Shown here in pieces: positions 44,217-55,371 of a stretch of DNA of 64,000 nucleotides. This DNA comes from Bradyrhizobium canariense (GTDB taxonomy: Bacteria > Pseudomonadota > Alphaproteobacteria > Rhizobiales > Xanthobacteraceae), in contig NZ_VSST01000084.1 in NCBI RefSeq assembly GCF_019402665.1, positions 367 to 64,366 of the forward strand, given 5' to 3'. Position 1 is the stretch's first letter. Every line of letters begins with the position of its first letter. The translations under genes were made by a program, and so were the position numbers. Below the pieces are notes generated by a model. That model saw only the letters and a list, made by a program, of their open reading frames with translations, searched no databases and was not told where the DNA came from.

Positions 44217-45503
44217 TCAATTCTCCATCGCTTCATAGACCAGCTGCTTCAATGTCCGCTGCACGCGCTGGCGCTCGGTCGGGGTCTGCTCCAGCAGCAC
44301 GAAGAACATGTCCTGCTTGGGATCGATCACGAAATAGCAGCCGGAGGCGCCGTCCCATTTCAATTCGCCGAGATCGCCGGGCGGCGGCGGTTTTGCGTTA
44401 CCGGGATCAGTGCGGACCGCAAGTCCGAGACCGAAGCCGAAGCCATCGCCGGGGAAGTAGAAATAATCGCGATCGACGCCCGACTTGGGGCCGATCTGGT
44501 CGGTCGCCATCAGCTTGAACGTCTCGGGTTTGAGAATGGTCTTGCCGTCGAGGCTGCCGCCGTTGAGCAACATCTGCGTAAAGCGCTCATAATCCGCCAT
44601 GGTCGTAACCATACCGCCGCTGGCGAACTGGATCTTCTTGACGACCGTCGGATCATTGATCCGCCCGACCCGGAAATCACTGTCGTTCGGCACCGGCTGC
44701 GCCAGCAGCTTCTGCTTCTCGGGATCGGTGACGAAGAAGCCGGTGTCGACCATGCCGAGGGGGTCGAGCAGCTTCTCCCGCTCGATCTCGATGAGCGGCT
44801 TGCCGGCCGCGACTTCCATGACCCGCGCCAGGATGTCGGTGGAATGGCCGTATTGCCACAGCGCGCCCGGCTGGTTGTGCAGCGGAAGTTTTGCGATGCG
44901 CTCGGCGAACTCGGCGAGGTCGAAATCGCCGGCATAGATGTTGGCTTCGCGATAGGCCTTGCGGACCAGGCTGTCGCCGTAGAAGCCGTAGGTGACGCCC
45001 GAGGTGTGCGTCATCAAATCGTGCACCGTCATCGGCCGGTTCGGCGGCACGAGCTCGAGCGACTTGGTGCCGTCCTCGGCTTTCTTCTCGACGCCGACTT
45101 TCACATTGGCAAAGGACGGAATGTATTTCGAGACGGGATCGTCGAGCTTGATCGTACCTTCCTCGATCAACTTCACTGCGACGACGGACGCGATCGCCTT
45201 GCTCATCGAGAACAGGCGGAAGATCGTCTTGTCGGTGATCGGCGCCTTGCTGACCGCGTCCTGCACGCCGAAGACTTCGTGGTAGACCGGCTTGCCATGT
45301 TGCTTGATGAGCACATTTGCGCCGGCGATCTTGCCGGTCGCGACCTCGTTCTTGAAGAACTCGGTGACTTTGGCGAGCTTGTCCTGGTTGAAATGCGCGC
45401 CGGCCGGAATCTCGTAGGTGCCCTCCGCCCGCGCGAACGACATCGCACCTAACGGCACAAGCGCGGCGCAGACCAGCGCGCGCAGTCCAGACTGTGAAAT
45501 CAT
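44217..45503 (-). CDS. Serine hydrolase, class C beta-lactamase/EstB family (paralogue 2)
   Basis: A 428-residue protein with signal peptide (1-27, ...GAMSFARA) and catalytic S99-M-S-K102 (FSMSKAIAS), tyrosine motif WQYGHSTDIL. Same architecture as the gene that follows it on the minus strand. A ggagggg site fixes the ATG at 45503; the longer frame upstream runs into the macrodomain gene. The two paralogues form a two-gene operon. Activity could be esterase or transpeptidase-like; cannot be told. Confidence 0.87.
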   Translation of the reverse strand: MISQSGLRALVCAALVPLGAMSFARAEGTYEIPAGAHFNQDKLAKVTEFFKNEVATGKIAGANVLIKQHGKPVYHEVFGVQDAVSKAPITDKTIFRLFSMSKAIASVVAVKLIEEGTIKLDDPVSKYIPSFANVKVGVEKKAEDGTKSLELVPPNRPMTVHDLMTHTSGVTYGFYGDSLVRKAYREANIYAGDFDLAEFAERIAKLPLHNQPGALWQYGHSTDILARVMEVAAGKPLIEIEREKLLDPLGMVDTGFFVTDPEKQKLLAQPVPNDSDFRVGRINDPTVVKKIQFASGGMVTTMADYERFTQMLLNGGSLDGKTILKPETFKLMATDQIGPKSGVDRDYFYFPGDGFGFGLGLAVRTDPGNAKPPPPGDLGELKWDGASGCYFVIDPKQDMFFVLLEQTPTERQRVQRTLKQLVYEAMEN

Positions 45504-45549
45504 ATCCCCTCCCCGGAACATGGCCCGGCGGAGTGTACCGACCACGTCA

Positions 45550-46101
45550 TCAGGCACAAGGGCCGCCATACCGCGCCAGAACGTCCGCGTGCAGAGCCGC
45601 GCTCTTTTCCGAGAAACAACAAAATATGACGTCGACGACCAGCGGCGCGGCCTGCAGGGCTTCAATGGTCGCATGGACCGCAATCTTCGCGGCCTGGTCG
45701 GCCGGAAAGCCGTAAACCCCGGTCGAAATCGCGGAGAACGCCACGGAGGTCAGCTGATTGGCCTCACAGAGCTCGAGCGCACGGCGATAACAGGCGCCCA
45801 GCGCCTCTGCCTCGCCGCGAGTGCCCCCGTGCCAGACCGGGCCGACCGCATGGATCACATGGCGCGCAGGAAGAAGGTAACCCTTCGTGATCTTGGCACC
45901 GCCGGTCGGGCATCCTCCGAGCTTCCGGCACTCGGCTAGAAGCTCGGGCCCGGCCGCCCGATGGATCGCGCCATCCACGCCGCCCCCACCCAGGAGGGAC
46001 GTGTTGGCCGCGTTGACGATGGCGTCAACGCTCAGCGTGGTGATGTCAGCAACGATGACCTTGAGCTCCGCGCCGCCGATCCGGCGCGTCAGCTGGGTCA
46101 T
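45550..46101 (-). CDS. Macrodomain protein (O-acetyl-ADP-ribose deacetylase-like)
   Basis: A 183-residue single macrodomain of the YmdB type. ADP-ribose-binding segments are ADITTLSVDAIVNAANTSLL, GGGGVDGAIHRAAG and SAISTGVYGFP. Removes acetyl or ADP-ribose groups from ADP-ribose derivatives or proteins. Its ATG follows the grxD stop after three bases, so it is translated from the same message. Confidence 0.92.
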   Translation of the reverse strand: MTQLTRRIGGAELKVIVADITTLSVDAIVNAANTSLLGGGGVDGAIHRAAGPELLAECRKLGGCPTGGAKITKGYLLPARHVIHAVGPVWHGGTRGEAEALGACYRRALELCEANQLTSVAFSAISTGVYGFPADQAAKIAVHATIEALQAAPLVVDVIFCCFSEKSAALHADVLARYGGPCA

Positions 46102-46104
46102 GTA

Positions 46105-46431
46105 TCAGGCCGCGACAGCGACGCCCTTTTCGGAGAAGAGCTGCTGCAATTCACCAGCCTGGAACATCTCGCGGACAATGTCGCAGCCGCCGACGAACTC
46201 GCCCTTCACATAGAGCTGCGGAATGGTCGGCCAGTTCGAATAGTCCTTGATGCCGTTGCGCAGTTCGGCGGATTCGAGAACGTTGAGGCCCTTATAGCCG
46301 ACGCCGATGTGGTCGAGAATCTGGACGACCTGGCCGGAGAACCCGCACTGCGGAAATTGCGGTGTGCCCTTCATGAACAGAACCACGTCGTTCGACTTCA
46401 CTTCGTTGGCGATGAATTCCTCGATGCTCAT
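46105..46431 (-). CDS. grxD: Monothiol glutaredoxin Grx4
   Basis: A 108-residue monothiol glutaredoxin with the active-site CGFS at residues 29-32 and the glutathione-binding WPTIPQLYVKGEFVGGCDI. Grx4 carries [2Fe-2S] clusters, commonly together with BolA; a bolA gene lies 4 kb away on the same strand. aagga upstream supports the ATG at 46431. Confidence 0.95.
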   Translation of the reverse strand: MSIEEFIANEVKSNDVVLFMKGTPQFPQCGFSGQVVQILDHIGVGYKGLNVLESAELRNGIKDYSNWPTIPQLYVKGEFVGGCDIVREMFQAGELQQLFSEKGVAVAA

Positions 46432-46722
46432 ATCCGTGTCCTTATGGGGCGGAGCCCACTGCAATCGCTCCGGGCTGGCTCCACCGATCTAACCCGATAC
46501 CTGGGTATATATGTAGCCCAAACCGTTGTGCATCCAAAGTAAAATGGCGGCGAGCGGCCCCTGAGGGACCGCTCTCGGCACCACCGGCCCATTGCATGAT
46601 GCCACGAATATCATCGCCAGGGAGGACTTTCATACCGTCACGGAGCCCCTATCTAGGACGAACCCGGCGTTTTGGAACCCGACCACGCCAACAACGTTCT
46701 CTTGTCCTGTCTGGAGAAAAAC

Positions 46723-47964
46723 GTGACGAAACAAGCCTCCACTATGGCCTCCGCTCCGTCACCGTCGGTCGATTTGGGCGGCCTTGCCCAGAGGCTGGAA
46801 GACGCGTTTCTCGCCGTCCGCGACGAGACCGAGCGCCGGGCCGCACCGCTGTCGCCGGAGGACCAGCAGATCCAGTCCATGCCGGACGCGAGCCCGACGA
46901 AATGGCACCGGGCGCACACCACCTGGTTCTGGGAGCAGTTCGTGCTCGGCGTGCACTGTGCGGGCTACCGGCCCTTTCACCCTGACTTCGCTTTCCTGTT
47001 CAATTCCTATTACGTCAGCGCCGGCCCGCGCCATTCCCGCAATCACCGCGGCGACATCACCCGCCCGAGCGCCGATCAGGTCGGCGCCTATCGAAAATAT
47101 GTCGACGCTGCCGTCGTGAAATTCTTCCGCGACGCCGGCGAGGACAAGCTTCGCGAGATCGCGCCGCTGGTCGAGGTCGGCCTCAATCACGAGCAGCAGC
47201 ATCAGGAATTGATGGTCACTGACATCCTGCACGCCTTCGCGCAGAACCCGATTCCGCCGGCCTATGATCCGGACTGGCGCTTCCCGGCCGCGACGCCGGC
47301 CAGTGAGGATTGGCTGACGCTGAACGAAGGCATCCATACCGTCGGTCACGTCGATGACAGTTTTCATTTCGACAACGAGAAGCCGGCGCATCGCGCCCTC
47401 GTCGGCCCGGTCAAGCTCGCACGCAATCTCGTCACCAATGGCGAATGGCTCGCCTTCATGCGCGACGGCGGCTACCGGACCGCAACGCTGTGGCTGATGG
47501 ACGGTTTTGCAGCCGTCAACAACGAGGGCTGGGACGCCCCCGGCCATTGGCGCGAGATCGACGGCCAATGGCATGTGATGACGCTGGCCGGCCTCAAGCC
47601 GGTCGATCCTGACGCGCCCGTCTGCCACGTCAGCTATTACGAGGCTGACGCCTTTGCGCGCTGGGCCGGAAAACATCTGCCGACCGAGATGGAGTGGGAG
47701 GTCGCGGCCCGCGCGGGCCAGCTCAACGATGCCTTCGGCATCGTCTGGCAGTGGACGCGATCGTCCTACTCGCCTTACCCCGGCTATCGCGCCATCGAAG
47801 GCGCGCTCGGCGAATACAACGGCAAGTTCATGGTCAACCAGCTGGTGCTGCGCGGCTCTTCGCTTGCAACCCCGGAGGGGCACAGCCGTATTACCTATCG
47901 CAACTTCTTTTATCCGCACCACCGCTGGCAATTCACGGGACTGCGGCTCGCCGACTACGAGTAA
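46723..47964 (+). CDS. egtB: Ergothioneine biosynthesis protein EgtB
   Basis: A 413-residue iron-dependent sulfoxide synthase joining a thiol donor to trimethyl-histidine (hercynine). The DinB-like domain has the iron ligands in KWHRAHTTWFWEQF and NHEQQHQEL; the FGE-sulfatase-like domain follows (LVTNGEWLAFM, HLPTEMEWEVAARAG, WQWTRSSYSPYPG). Start GTG at 46723 with ggag upstream; the ATG at 46744 is an alternative. egtD follows after 52 bases. No egtA or egtC is here, so the donor may be cysteine or another thiol. Confidence 0.92.
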   Translation: MTKQASTMASAPSPSVDLGGLAQRLEDAFLAVRDETERRAAPLSPEDQQIQSMPDASPTKWHRAHTTWFWEQFVLGVHCAGYRPFHPDFAFLFNSYYVSAGPRHSRNHRGDITRPSADQVGAYRKYVDAAVVKFFRDAGEDKLREIAPLVEVGLNHEQQHQELMVTDILHAFAQNPIPPAYDPDWRFPAATPASEDWLTLNEGIHTVGHVDDSFHFDNEKPAHRALVGPVKLARNLVTNGEWLAFMRDGGYRTATLWLMDGFAAVNNEGWDAPGHWREIDGQWHVMTLAGLKPVDPDAPVCHVSYYEADAFARWAGKHLPTEMEWEVAARAGQLNDAFGIVWQWTRSSYSPYPGYRAIEGALGEYNGKFMVNQLVLRGSSLATPEGHSRITYRNFFYPHHRWQFTGLRLADYE

Positions 47965-48016
47965 AATTCTCATCCGACGACAAATGCGCGCCGGACAGCG
48001 CGTTCAGGAGAGTATC

Positions 48017-48988
48017 ATGAATGTGCACGCCAGCGCTTTGGCCGAAGCCCATCTTCCCGACGAACAAACCACCGCCTTTGCGCGCGAGGCCATCGAGGAC
48101 CTCTCGCAGCAGCCCAAAAAGCTGTCGCCGAAGTATTTCTATGATGCGGCCGGATCGGAATTGTTCGAAGCGATCACACGGCTGCCGGAATATTACCCGA
48201 CGCGCACGGAGCTGGCGATCCTGAAGGAGCGGGGCAGCGAGATCGCAAAGATCATTCCGGAGCACGCCGCCCTCGTCGAATTCGGCGCAGGCGCGACCAC
48301 AAAGGTCCGCCTGCTGCTCAACCAGTGCAAGTTCGCGGCCTATGTGCCCGTCGACATCTCTGGCGACTTCCTCACGGCGCAGGCAAACGGCCTGAAGCGG
48401 GATTTTCCGTCACTCGGCATCTACCCGGTGGCGGCCGACTTCACCACGCCGTTTGAGCTGCCCAAGGCGGTGGCGACGATGCCCAAGGTCGGGTTCTTCC
48501 CGGGCTCGACCATCGGCAATTTCGAGCCGCATGAAGCGCAGGCCTTCCTGAAGAGCGCGCGCGCCATCCTGGGCCGGGGTGCGCAGATGATCATCGGCGC
48601 CGACCTCGAGAAGGAGGAGCGCCTGCTCCACGACGCCTATAACGATGCCGCCGGCGTCACCGCGCGCTTCAACCTCAATGTGCTGGTGCGGATCAACCGC
48701 GAGCTCGGCGGCAATTTCGACCTCTCCGCCTTCACCCATCGCGCGATCTACAATCGCGAGCGGCACCGCATCGAGATGCACCTGATCAGCAAGAAGAGCC
48801 AGACCGTGCGCCTGCTCGGCACCAGCTTTTCGTTCCGCGCGGGCGAGAGCATCCACACCGAGAACAGCTACAAATACAGCCTCGAGCGTTTTGCCGCGCT
48901 GGCGCAGGGCGCGGGCTGGCGTGTGCGTGAGAGCTGGACCGATGCCGCGAAGATGTTCTCGGTGCACGCGCTGGAGGCGGCGGAGTAG
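48017..48988 (+). CDS. egtD: L-histidine N(alpha)-methyltransferase EgtD
   Basis: A 323-residue SAM-dependent enzyme trimethylating histidine to hercynine, the first ergothioneine step. SPKYFYDAAGSELFEAIT, LVEFGAGATTKVRLLL, FFPGSTIGNF and the C-terminal IHTENSYKYS are diagnostic. caggag precedes the ATG. Second gene of the egtBD pair. Confidence 0.94.
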   Translation: MNVHASALAEAHLPDEQTTAFAREAIEDLSQQPKKLSPKYFYDAAGSELFEAITRLPEYYPTRTELAILKERGSEIAKIIPEHAALVEFGAGATTKVRLLLNQCKFAAYVPVDISGDFLTAQANGLKRDFPSLGIYPVAADFTTPFELPKAVATMPKVGFFPGSTIGNFEPHEAQAFLKSARAILGRGAQMIIGADLEKEERLLHDAYNDAAGVTARFNLNVLVRINRELGGNFDLSAFTHRAIYNRERHRIEMHLISKKSQTVRLLGTSFSFRAGESIHTENSYKYSLERFAALAQGAGWRVRESWTDAAKMFSVHALEAAE

Positions 48989-49011
48989 AAATTCCTCCGT
49001 TTCCTGCGGCG

Positions 49012-49143
49012 CATCCTTCGAGACGCCCGCCTTAGGCGGGCTCCTCAGGATGAGGACGGTATCCGTGGCAGCAGTTTCGACGGGCACCGGCGCTGATTAG
49101 CTTCATCCTGAGGAGACCGCGGAGCGGTCGTCTCGAAGGACGA
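49012..49143. repeat. Composite intergenic inverted repeat
   Basis: Outer arms catccttcgagacg and cgtctcgaaggac, inner arms ctcctcaggatga and tcatcctgaggag. It lies between the convergent ends of egtD and ltrA and belongs to a repeat type I recall as widespread in Bradyrhizobium and Rhodopseudomonas. Confidence 0.7.
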
Positions 49144-49153
49144 GGCGTTCAAG

Positions 49154-50377
49154 TCAGGCGCTACCGCGGTCCGTGCTCTGATGCTCCTCGGCTTCTTCCG
49201 GCGCCGATCCCAGCGAGACCGACTCCCATACCGCAACAACGATCATGATCACCGTTGCGGCGACCGACAGCCATAGCGGGGACAGCTCGGCGGCAAACCA
49301 CGACAGCGCCGCGAGCGCGATGATGCCGATCCCGTGCGAGAGCTGGAGGAAGCCGCGGATCGCGTGCTTGAACAGGATCGTGCCGACCAGGAACAGCAAG
49401 GGACCGCCGATCGTGCTGACGATGATCCTGATATCGGACTGCCCGAACGGATGCTTCAGCACGAGCTCGTCGGAGACCGCGGTCAGGATGATGCCAGCGA
49501 CGATCGGCATGTGCAGATAGGTGTAGGCGAGCCGCGCCAACCGGCCGGATTCGGCGGATTTCGAGATGCGCTCGGCGCCGGCCTCGGCGCCCTTGTGGAA
49601 ATAGACCCACCACATCGCGATGCTGCCGACCAACGCAGAGACGAAGGCCAGAATGTTGTTCGCGGTCCAGTCCAGCTCGGCAAAGGTCGCGCCGTTGACG
49701 ACGACGGCCTCGCCAAGCGCGATGATGACGAACAGCGAGCAGCGCTCGGCCATGTGGCCGCCTTCGACGGCCCAGGCCTCGACCGACGAGAAGCCAAGCT
49801 TCGGCACCCAGAAGCGGACCGCCGGCGAGATGTATTCGATCGTCAGCGCCACGATCCAGAACCATAGCCGCGCCTCGTCATGGGCGAGGCCGCCGAGAAT
49901 CCAGAAGATCGCGGAGACCGAGAGCCACGTCAGGATGCGGATCGCATTGTGCCGGACCGCAGTTCGATGCCGCGGCGTTGCAAACATCCAGAAGGCTGTG
50001 CGCCCGACCTGCATCGTTGCGTAGGCGATCGCGAACCACAGGCCCCGCCCCTCAAACGCAGTCGGGATCGTCGTCGACAGCACGAGGCCGCCCAGCATCA
50101 TCAGGAAGATCAGGATCCGGACCGGCGTCAGTTCGGGATCGAGCCAGTTGGTGACCCAGGCGGTGTAGACCCACACCCACCATACCGCGAGAAACAGCAC
50201 CGCGACATGCACCGCACCGAGCGGCGTGAAATGGTGCAGCAATGTGTGCGAGACCTGCGTGATCGCGAAGACGAAGACGAGGTCGAAAAACAGCTCGGCA
50301 TTGGTGACGCGGCTGTGCTGGTTCGGCAGGATGACGCGAAACATCGCGCCGCGCGGATTGTCCGCAGCCATCGTCAT
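49154..50377 (-). CDS. Low temperature requirement protein A family membrane protein
   Basis: A 407-residue polytopic membrane protein with about ten helices and the LtrA family pattern: NAELFFDLVFVFAITQVSH near the N-terminus, WWVWVYTAWVTNWLDP, and AERCSLFVIIALGEAVV. LtrA was named for a Listeria cold-growth locus; its molecular role is unknown. It sits 18 bases after bolA and may be cotranscribed with it. Confidence 0.9.
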   Translation of the reverse strand: MTMAADNPRGAMFRVILPNQHSRVTNAELFFDLVFVFAITQVSHTLLHHFTPLGAVHVAVLFLAVWWVWVYTAWVTNWLDPELTPVRILIFLMMLGGLVLSTTIPTAFEGRGLWFAIAYATMQVGRTAFWMFATPRHRTAVRHNAIRILTWLSVSAIFWILGGLAHDEARLWFWIVALTIEYISPAVRFWVPKLGFSSVEAWAVEGGHMAERCSLFVIIALGEAVVVNGATFAELDWTANNILAFVSALVGSIAMWWVYFHKGAEAGAERISKSAESGRLARLAYTYLHMPIVAGIILTAVSDELVLKHPFGQSDIRIIVSTIGGPLLFLVGTILFKHAIRGFLQLSHGIGIIALAALSWFAAELSPLWLSVAATVIMIVVAVWESVSLGSAPEEAEEHQSTDRGSA

Positions 50378-50395
50378 CCCCCCGTCACGAGCAGA

Positions 50396-50632
50396 TCAGG
50401 CGCCCGGCACACCGGTTTGCAGCGCCAGCGCATGCAGCACGCCGCCCATCTGGCCGCGCAGGGACTGATAGACGATCTGGTGCTGCTGGACGCGGGACTT
50501 GCCGCGGAAGGTCTCCGAGATCACGGTCGCGGCATAGTGATCGCCGTCCCCGGCGAGGTCACGGATGGTCACCTCGGCATCGGGGATCGCCGCCTTGATC
50601 ATCGCCTCGATATCGTGGGCGTCCATTGGCAT
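50396..50632 (-). CDS. bolA: BolA family protein
   Basis: A 78-residue BolA-like protein (MDAHDIEAMIKAAIPDAEV, RGKSRVQQHQIVYQSL with the conserved His). BolA proteins bind Grx4 and share an iron-sulphur cluster. Here it lies upstream of ltrA, with egtBD separating it from grxD. aggag upstream supports the first ATG; a second ATG two codons on is possible. Confidence 0.92.
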   Translation of the reverse strand: MPMDAHDIEAMIKAAIPDAEVTIRDLAGDGDHYAATVISETFRGKSRVQQHQIVYQSLRGQMGGVLHALALQTGVPGA

Positions 50633-50843
50633 TCGGGTCGTGCTCCTGTCTCGGCTGCAACCAGCCTTGTCGTCGAATCGCTGCCGGGGTCCGGATCTGC
50701 AAAGCCAAACTTGCCGGCGGGACCAAACTTAGCGTGAACGGCCTTCTACGTCACGCCTTCCGGCACTATATCGATGATCCGATCTGGATAAAGCCACGAC
50801 AAAGTGCCGCGCGCGGCAGAGTGATCGAAAAAGGCGTGAAATC

Positions 50844-51203
50844 ATGAAGCTTCCAGGGCCCGACCACCCCATCACCATCACCCCAAATCCCCGGCGCATC
50901 CGGGTCACGGCCGGCGACATCGTGATCGCCGAGACCACCAAGGCGCTGACGCTGAAAGAGGCGAAATATCCGGCGGTGCAATATGTGCCGCGACAGGACG
51001 CCAATATGGCGCTGCTGGAGCGCACCGACCGCGTCACACATTGCCCCTACAAAGGGGATGCGAGCTATTACAGCGTCAAGGCCGACGGCAAGACGCTGGA
51101 CAACGCGATCTGGACCTATGAGGCGCCCTTCCCCGCGAAGACCGAGATTTCGGGCCATCTCGCCTTCTATCCGGACAAGGTGAAGATCGAGGAAGTGGGG
51201 TAA
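50844..51203 (+). CDS. DUF427 domain protein
   Basis: A 119-residue DUF427 protein (ITPNPRRIRVTAGDIVIAET, YVPRQDAN, HCPYKGDASYYSV, ISGHLAFYPDKV). Widespread, structure known in relatives, function unknown. The upstream 211 bases divide it from bolA, which points the other way. Confidence 0.9.
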   Translation: MKLPGPDHPITITPNPRRIRVTAGDIVIAETTKALTLKEAKYPAVQYVPRQDANMALLERTDRVTHCPYKGDASYYSVKADGKTLDNAIWTYEAPFPAKTEISGHLAFYPDKVKIEEVG

Positions 51204-51221
51204 GCCCACATAGGGCCTGCT

Positions 51222-51310
51222 GTCATGGCCGGGCTTGTCCCGGCCATCCACGTTCTTGGCTGCCGCGGATACAAAGGACGTGGATGCCCGGGACAGGCCC
51301 GGGCACGACG
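51222..51310. repeat. Intergenic imperfect palindrome
   Basis: gtcatggccgggcttgtccc ... cgtggatgcccgggacagg..., imperfect inverted halves. It lies between the convergent ends of the DUF427 and DUF1328 genes. Looks like another rhizobial intergenic repeat family; only one copy is in the window. Confidence 0.6.
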
Positions 51311-51335
51311 ACTGGGAATGCTGACGCGAGCCCCG

Positions 51336-51509
51336 CTACGCCCTGAATATCGTGAGCCCGAGTATCAGCAGCACCAGGAAAATCGCGACGAACACGTAGA
51401 ACAGGAAGCGGGCGATGTCGGCGGAAGCGGCCGAGATGCCGGTGAAGCCGAGCACGCCGGCCACGATCGAGACAAGTAGGAAGATCAGCGCCCATTTCAG
51501 GATCGTCAT
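51336..51509 (-). CDS. DUF1328 small membrane protein (YtjA-like)
   Basis: A 57-residue two-helix membrane protein, MTILKWALIFLLVSIVAGV then GFTGISAASADIARFLFYVF, matching DUF1328/YtjA from end to end. ggag lies nine bases upstream. The gene is too short for most length cut-offs and is easily missed. Homologues respond to envelope or general stress in some rhizobia, as I recall; function unknown. Confidence 0.88.
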   Translation of the reverse strand: MTILKWALIFLLVSIVAGVLGFTGISAASADIARFLFYVFVAIFLVLLILGLTIFRA

Positions 51510-51692
51510 CGCCAGCTCCGAAATTGTACCGCTTGCCGCGGTCCCAAGCCCTTTTGGCGAACGCTAACTTCGTCGCAGGGAACTGGTTCCTAGCGGTCTC
51601 GAGACCTGCGGGCGTCCCAAACGACCCTTGCTGAATCCGGTTCCCGGCGGCAAAGTCCGGCCGGGACGGAAAGCGCGACCGGGGCGGCCACG

Positions 51693-52877
51693 ATGACGAT
51701 GTCACATTCAGCGACGATCGGAGCAGAGGCGCACGCGGTGCCGAAGGCCAAGGCGCGCAATCTGTCGCTCGATCGCGCCCGCACCTTCCTCACGCTGGTG
51801 GTGCTGCTGCACCACGCCGTCATTCCCTACACCTATTTCGGGCACACCGATCCGGCGTCCTGGATCGGCTTCGACATCGTCGTGCTGGCCACCGACAGCT
51901 TCTTCATGGCGATGTTCTTCTTCCTGTCAGGACTGTTCACCTGGCCGGGCATCGCGCGCAAGGCGCCGTCAGTTTTTCTCCGCGACCGCCTGTTGCGGCT
52001 CGGGCTGCCGTTCGCGATCGCGGCGTTCACCGTGATTCCCCTCGCCTATTACGCGATCGCGCTGCGGCACGATCCCGGGCTGAGCTTCACGGCGTTCTGG
52101 TGGAAGACGATCACGGTTGGCCCGTGGCCGAGCGGCCCGATCTGGTTCGTGTGGGTGCTGCTGGCGTTCGACCTGACCGCGAGCTTGCTCTACCGGGTCT
52201 CCGCGCATCTGGTCGACCCGGGCAACCGCGTGTCGCTACGCGGATTCGACCAGCCGGCCGTATTCTGGCTGCTGCTCGTCGTCGTGACGACAATCGCCTA
52301 CGTGCCGGCGCTGCTCTATTTCGGCGGCAGCAAATGGTTCGAGCTCGGGCCGTTCTCGGTGCAGGCGAGCCGCATCCTGCTCTACTTCGCCTATTTCTTC
52401 ATCGGCGTCAGCGTTGGAGCGGCGAACTTCGATCGCGGCATCCTCAGCGCCGGCGGCCAGTTGCCGAAACAACGCTGGCTCTGGGTGATCGCCACGCTGA
52501 TCCCCTACTGCCTGATGTGGGGCATGATCTACATCAAGCGCGAAGTTCTGGGCAATCCAGACCCGCAGCCGCACTGGTATCAGGCGGTCTACGGCACGTT
52601 CTTCGTGCTGTTCTCAGGCTCGATCCTGCTCGCGATCCTCGCCTTCTTCCTGCACCAGAAGTCGCCGGGCCCGAACCTGCTCGACCGCATGCAGGCGGAT
52701 GCCTACGGCATCTTCCTGGTGCACTACCCGATCGCGTTGTGGATCCAGTACGCGCTGTACGACTACAGCTGGCCTGCGATCGTGAAAGCCACGATCGGCT
52801 TCGTGCTCACGGTGACCTTGAGCTGGGGACTGACTGCGGCCTTACGGAAGATTCCGGGGGCCTCGCACGTGTTGTGA
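51693..52877 (+). CDS. Acyltransferase family membrane protein
   Basis: A 394-residue polytopic protein of the acyltransferase 3 family (OpgC/OafA type), about ten helices. The catalytic region is RNLSLDRARTFLTLVVLLHHA, and a helix with a conserved His near the end is YGIFLVHYPIALWIQY. Members acylate sugars, glucans or lipids at the inner membrane. No partner gene nearby. Repeat copy C follows 11 bases after the stop. Confidence 0.85.
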   Translation: MTMSHSATIGAEAHAVPKAKARNLSLDRARTFLTLVVLLHHAVIPYTYFGHTDPASWIGFDIVVLATDSFFMAMFFFLSGLFTWPGIARKAPSVFLRDRLLRLGLPFAIAAFTVIPLAYYAIALRHDPGLSFTAFWWKTITVGPWPSGPIWFVWVLLAFDLTASLLYRVSAHLVDPGNRVSLRGFDQPAVFWLLLVVVTTIAYVPALLYFGGSKWFELGPFSVQASRILLYFAYFFIGVSVGAANFDRGILSAGGQLPKQRWLWVIATLIPYCLMWGMIYIKREVLGNPDPQPHWYQAVYGTFFVLFSGSILLAILAFFLHQKSPGPNLLDRMQADAYGIFLVHYPIALWIQYALYDYSWPAIVKATIGFVLTVTLSWGLTAALRKIPGASHVL

Positions 52878-52888
52878 GGCACGATACC

Positions 52889-52965
52889 GTAGCCCGGATG
52901 AGCGTAGCGATATCCGGGAAACCTCACGACAAAGACCCGGATGTCGCTTCGCTCATCCGGGCTAC
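52889..52965. repeat. Dispersed imperfect palindrome, copy C
   Basis: Third copy of the 77-base element (gtagcccggatgagcgtagc ... gctcatccgggctac). It lies between the acyltransferase and purL, whose genes converge. Confidence 0.8.
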
Positions 52966-52977
52966 CGGTTCAGCTCC

Positions 52978-55188
<2,211 letters not shown>

Positions 55189-55371
55189 GGATTCGAGGCT
55201 TTCGACGGCGGTGGGCCGTTCTTAGGAACATCGGACGGCTTGGAAAAGCCCTTTATGGCGCATTTTCCCGCTGTCCCACGTTTTGCGGCCGGGGGCTGCG
55301 GGAACAGGAATTGCACAGCGTGGACAGATCGGATTTAAGGGCAAACGACTCGCAATTGAAGGCCCATTTCC

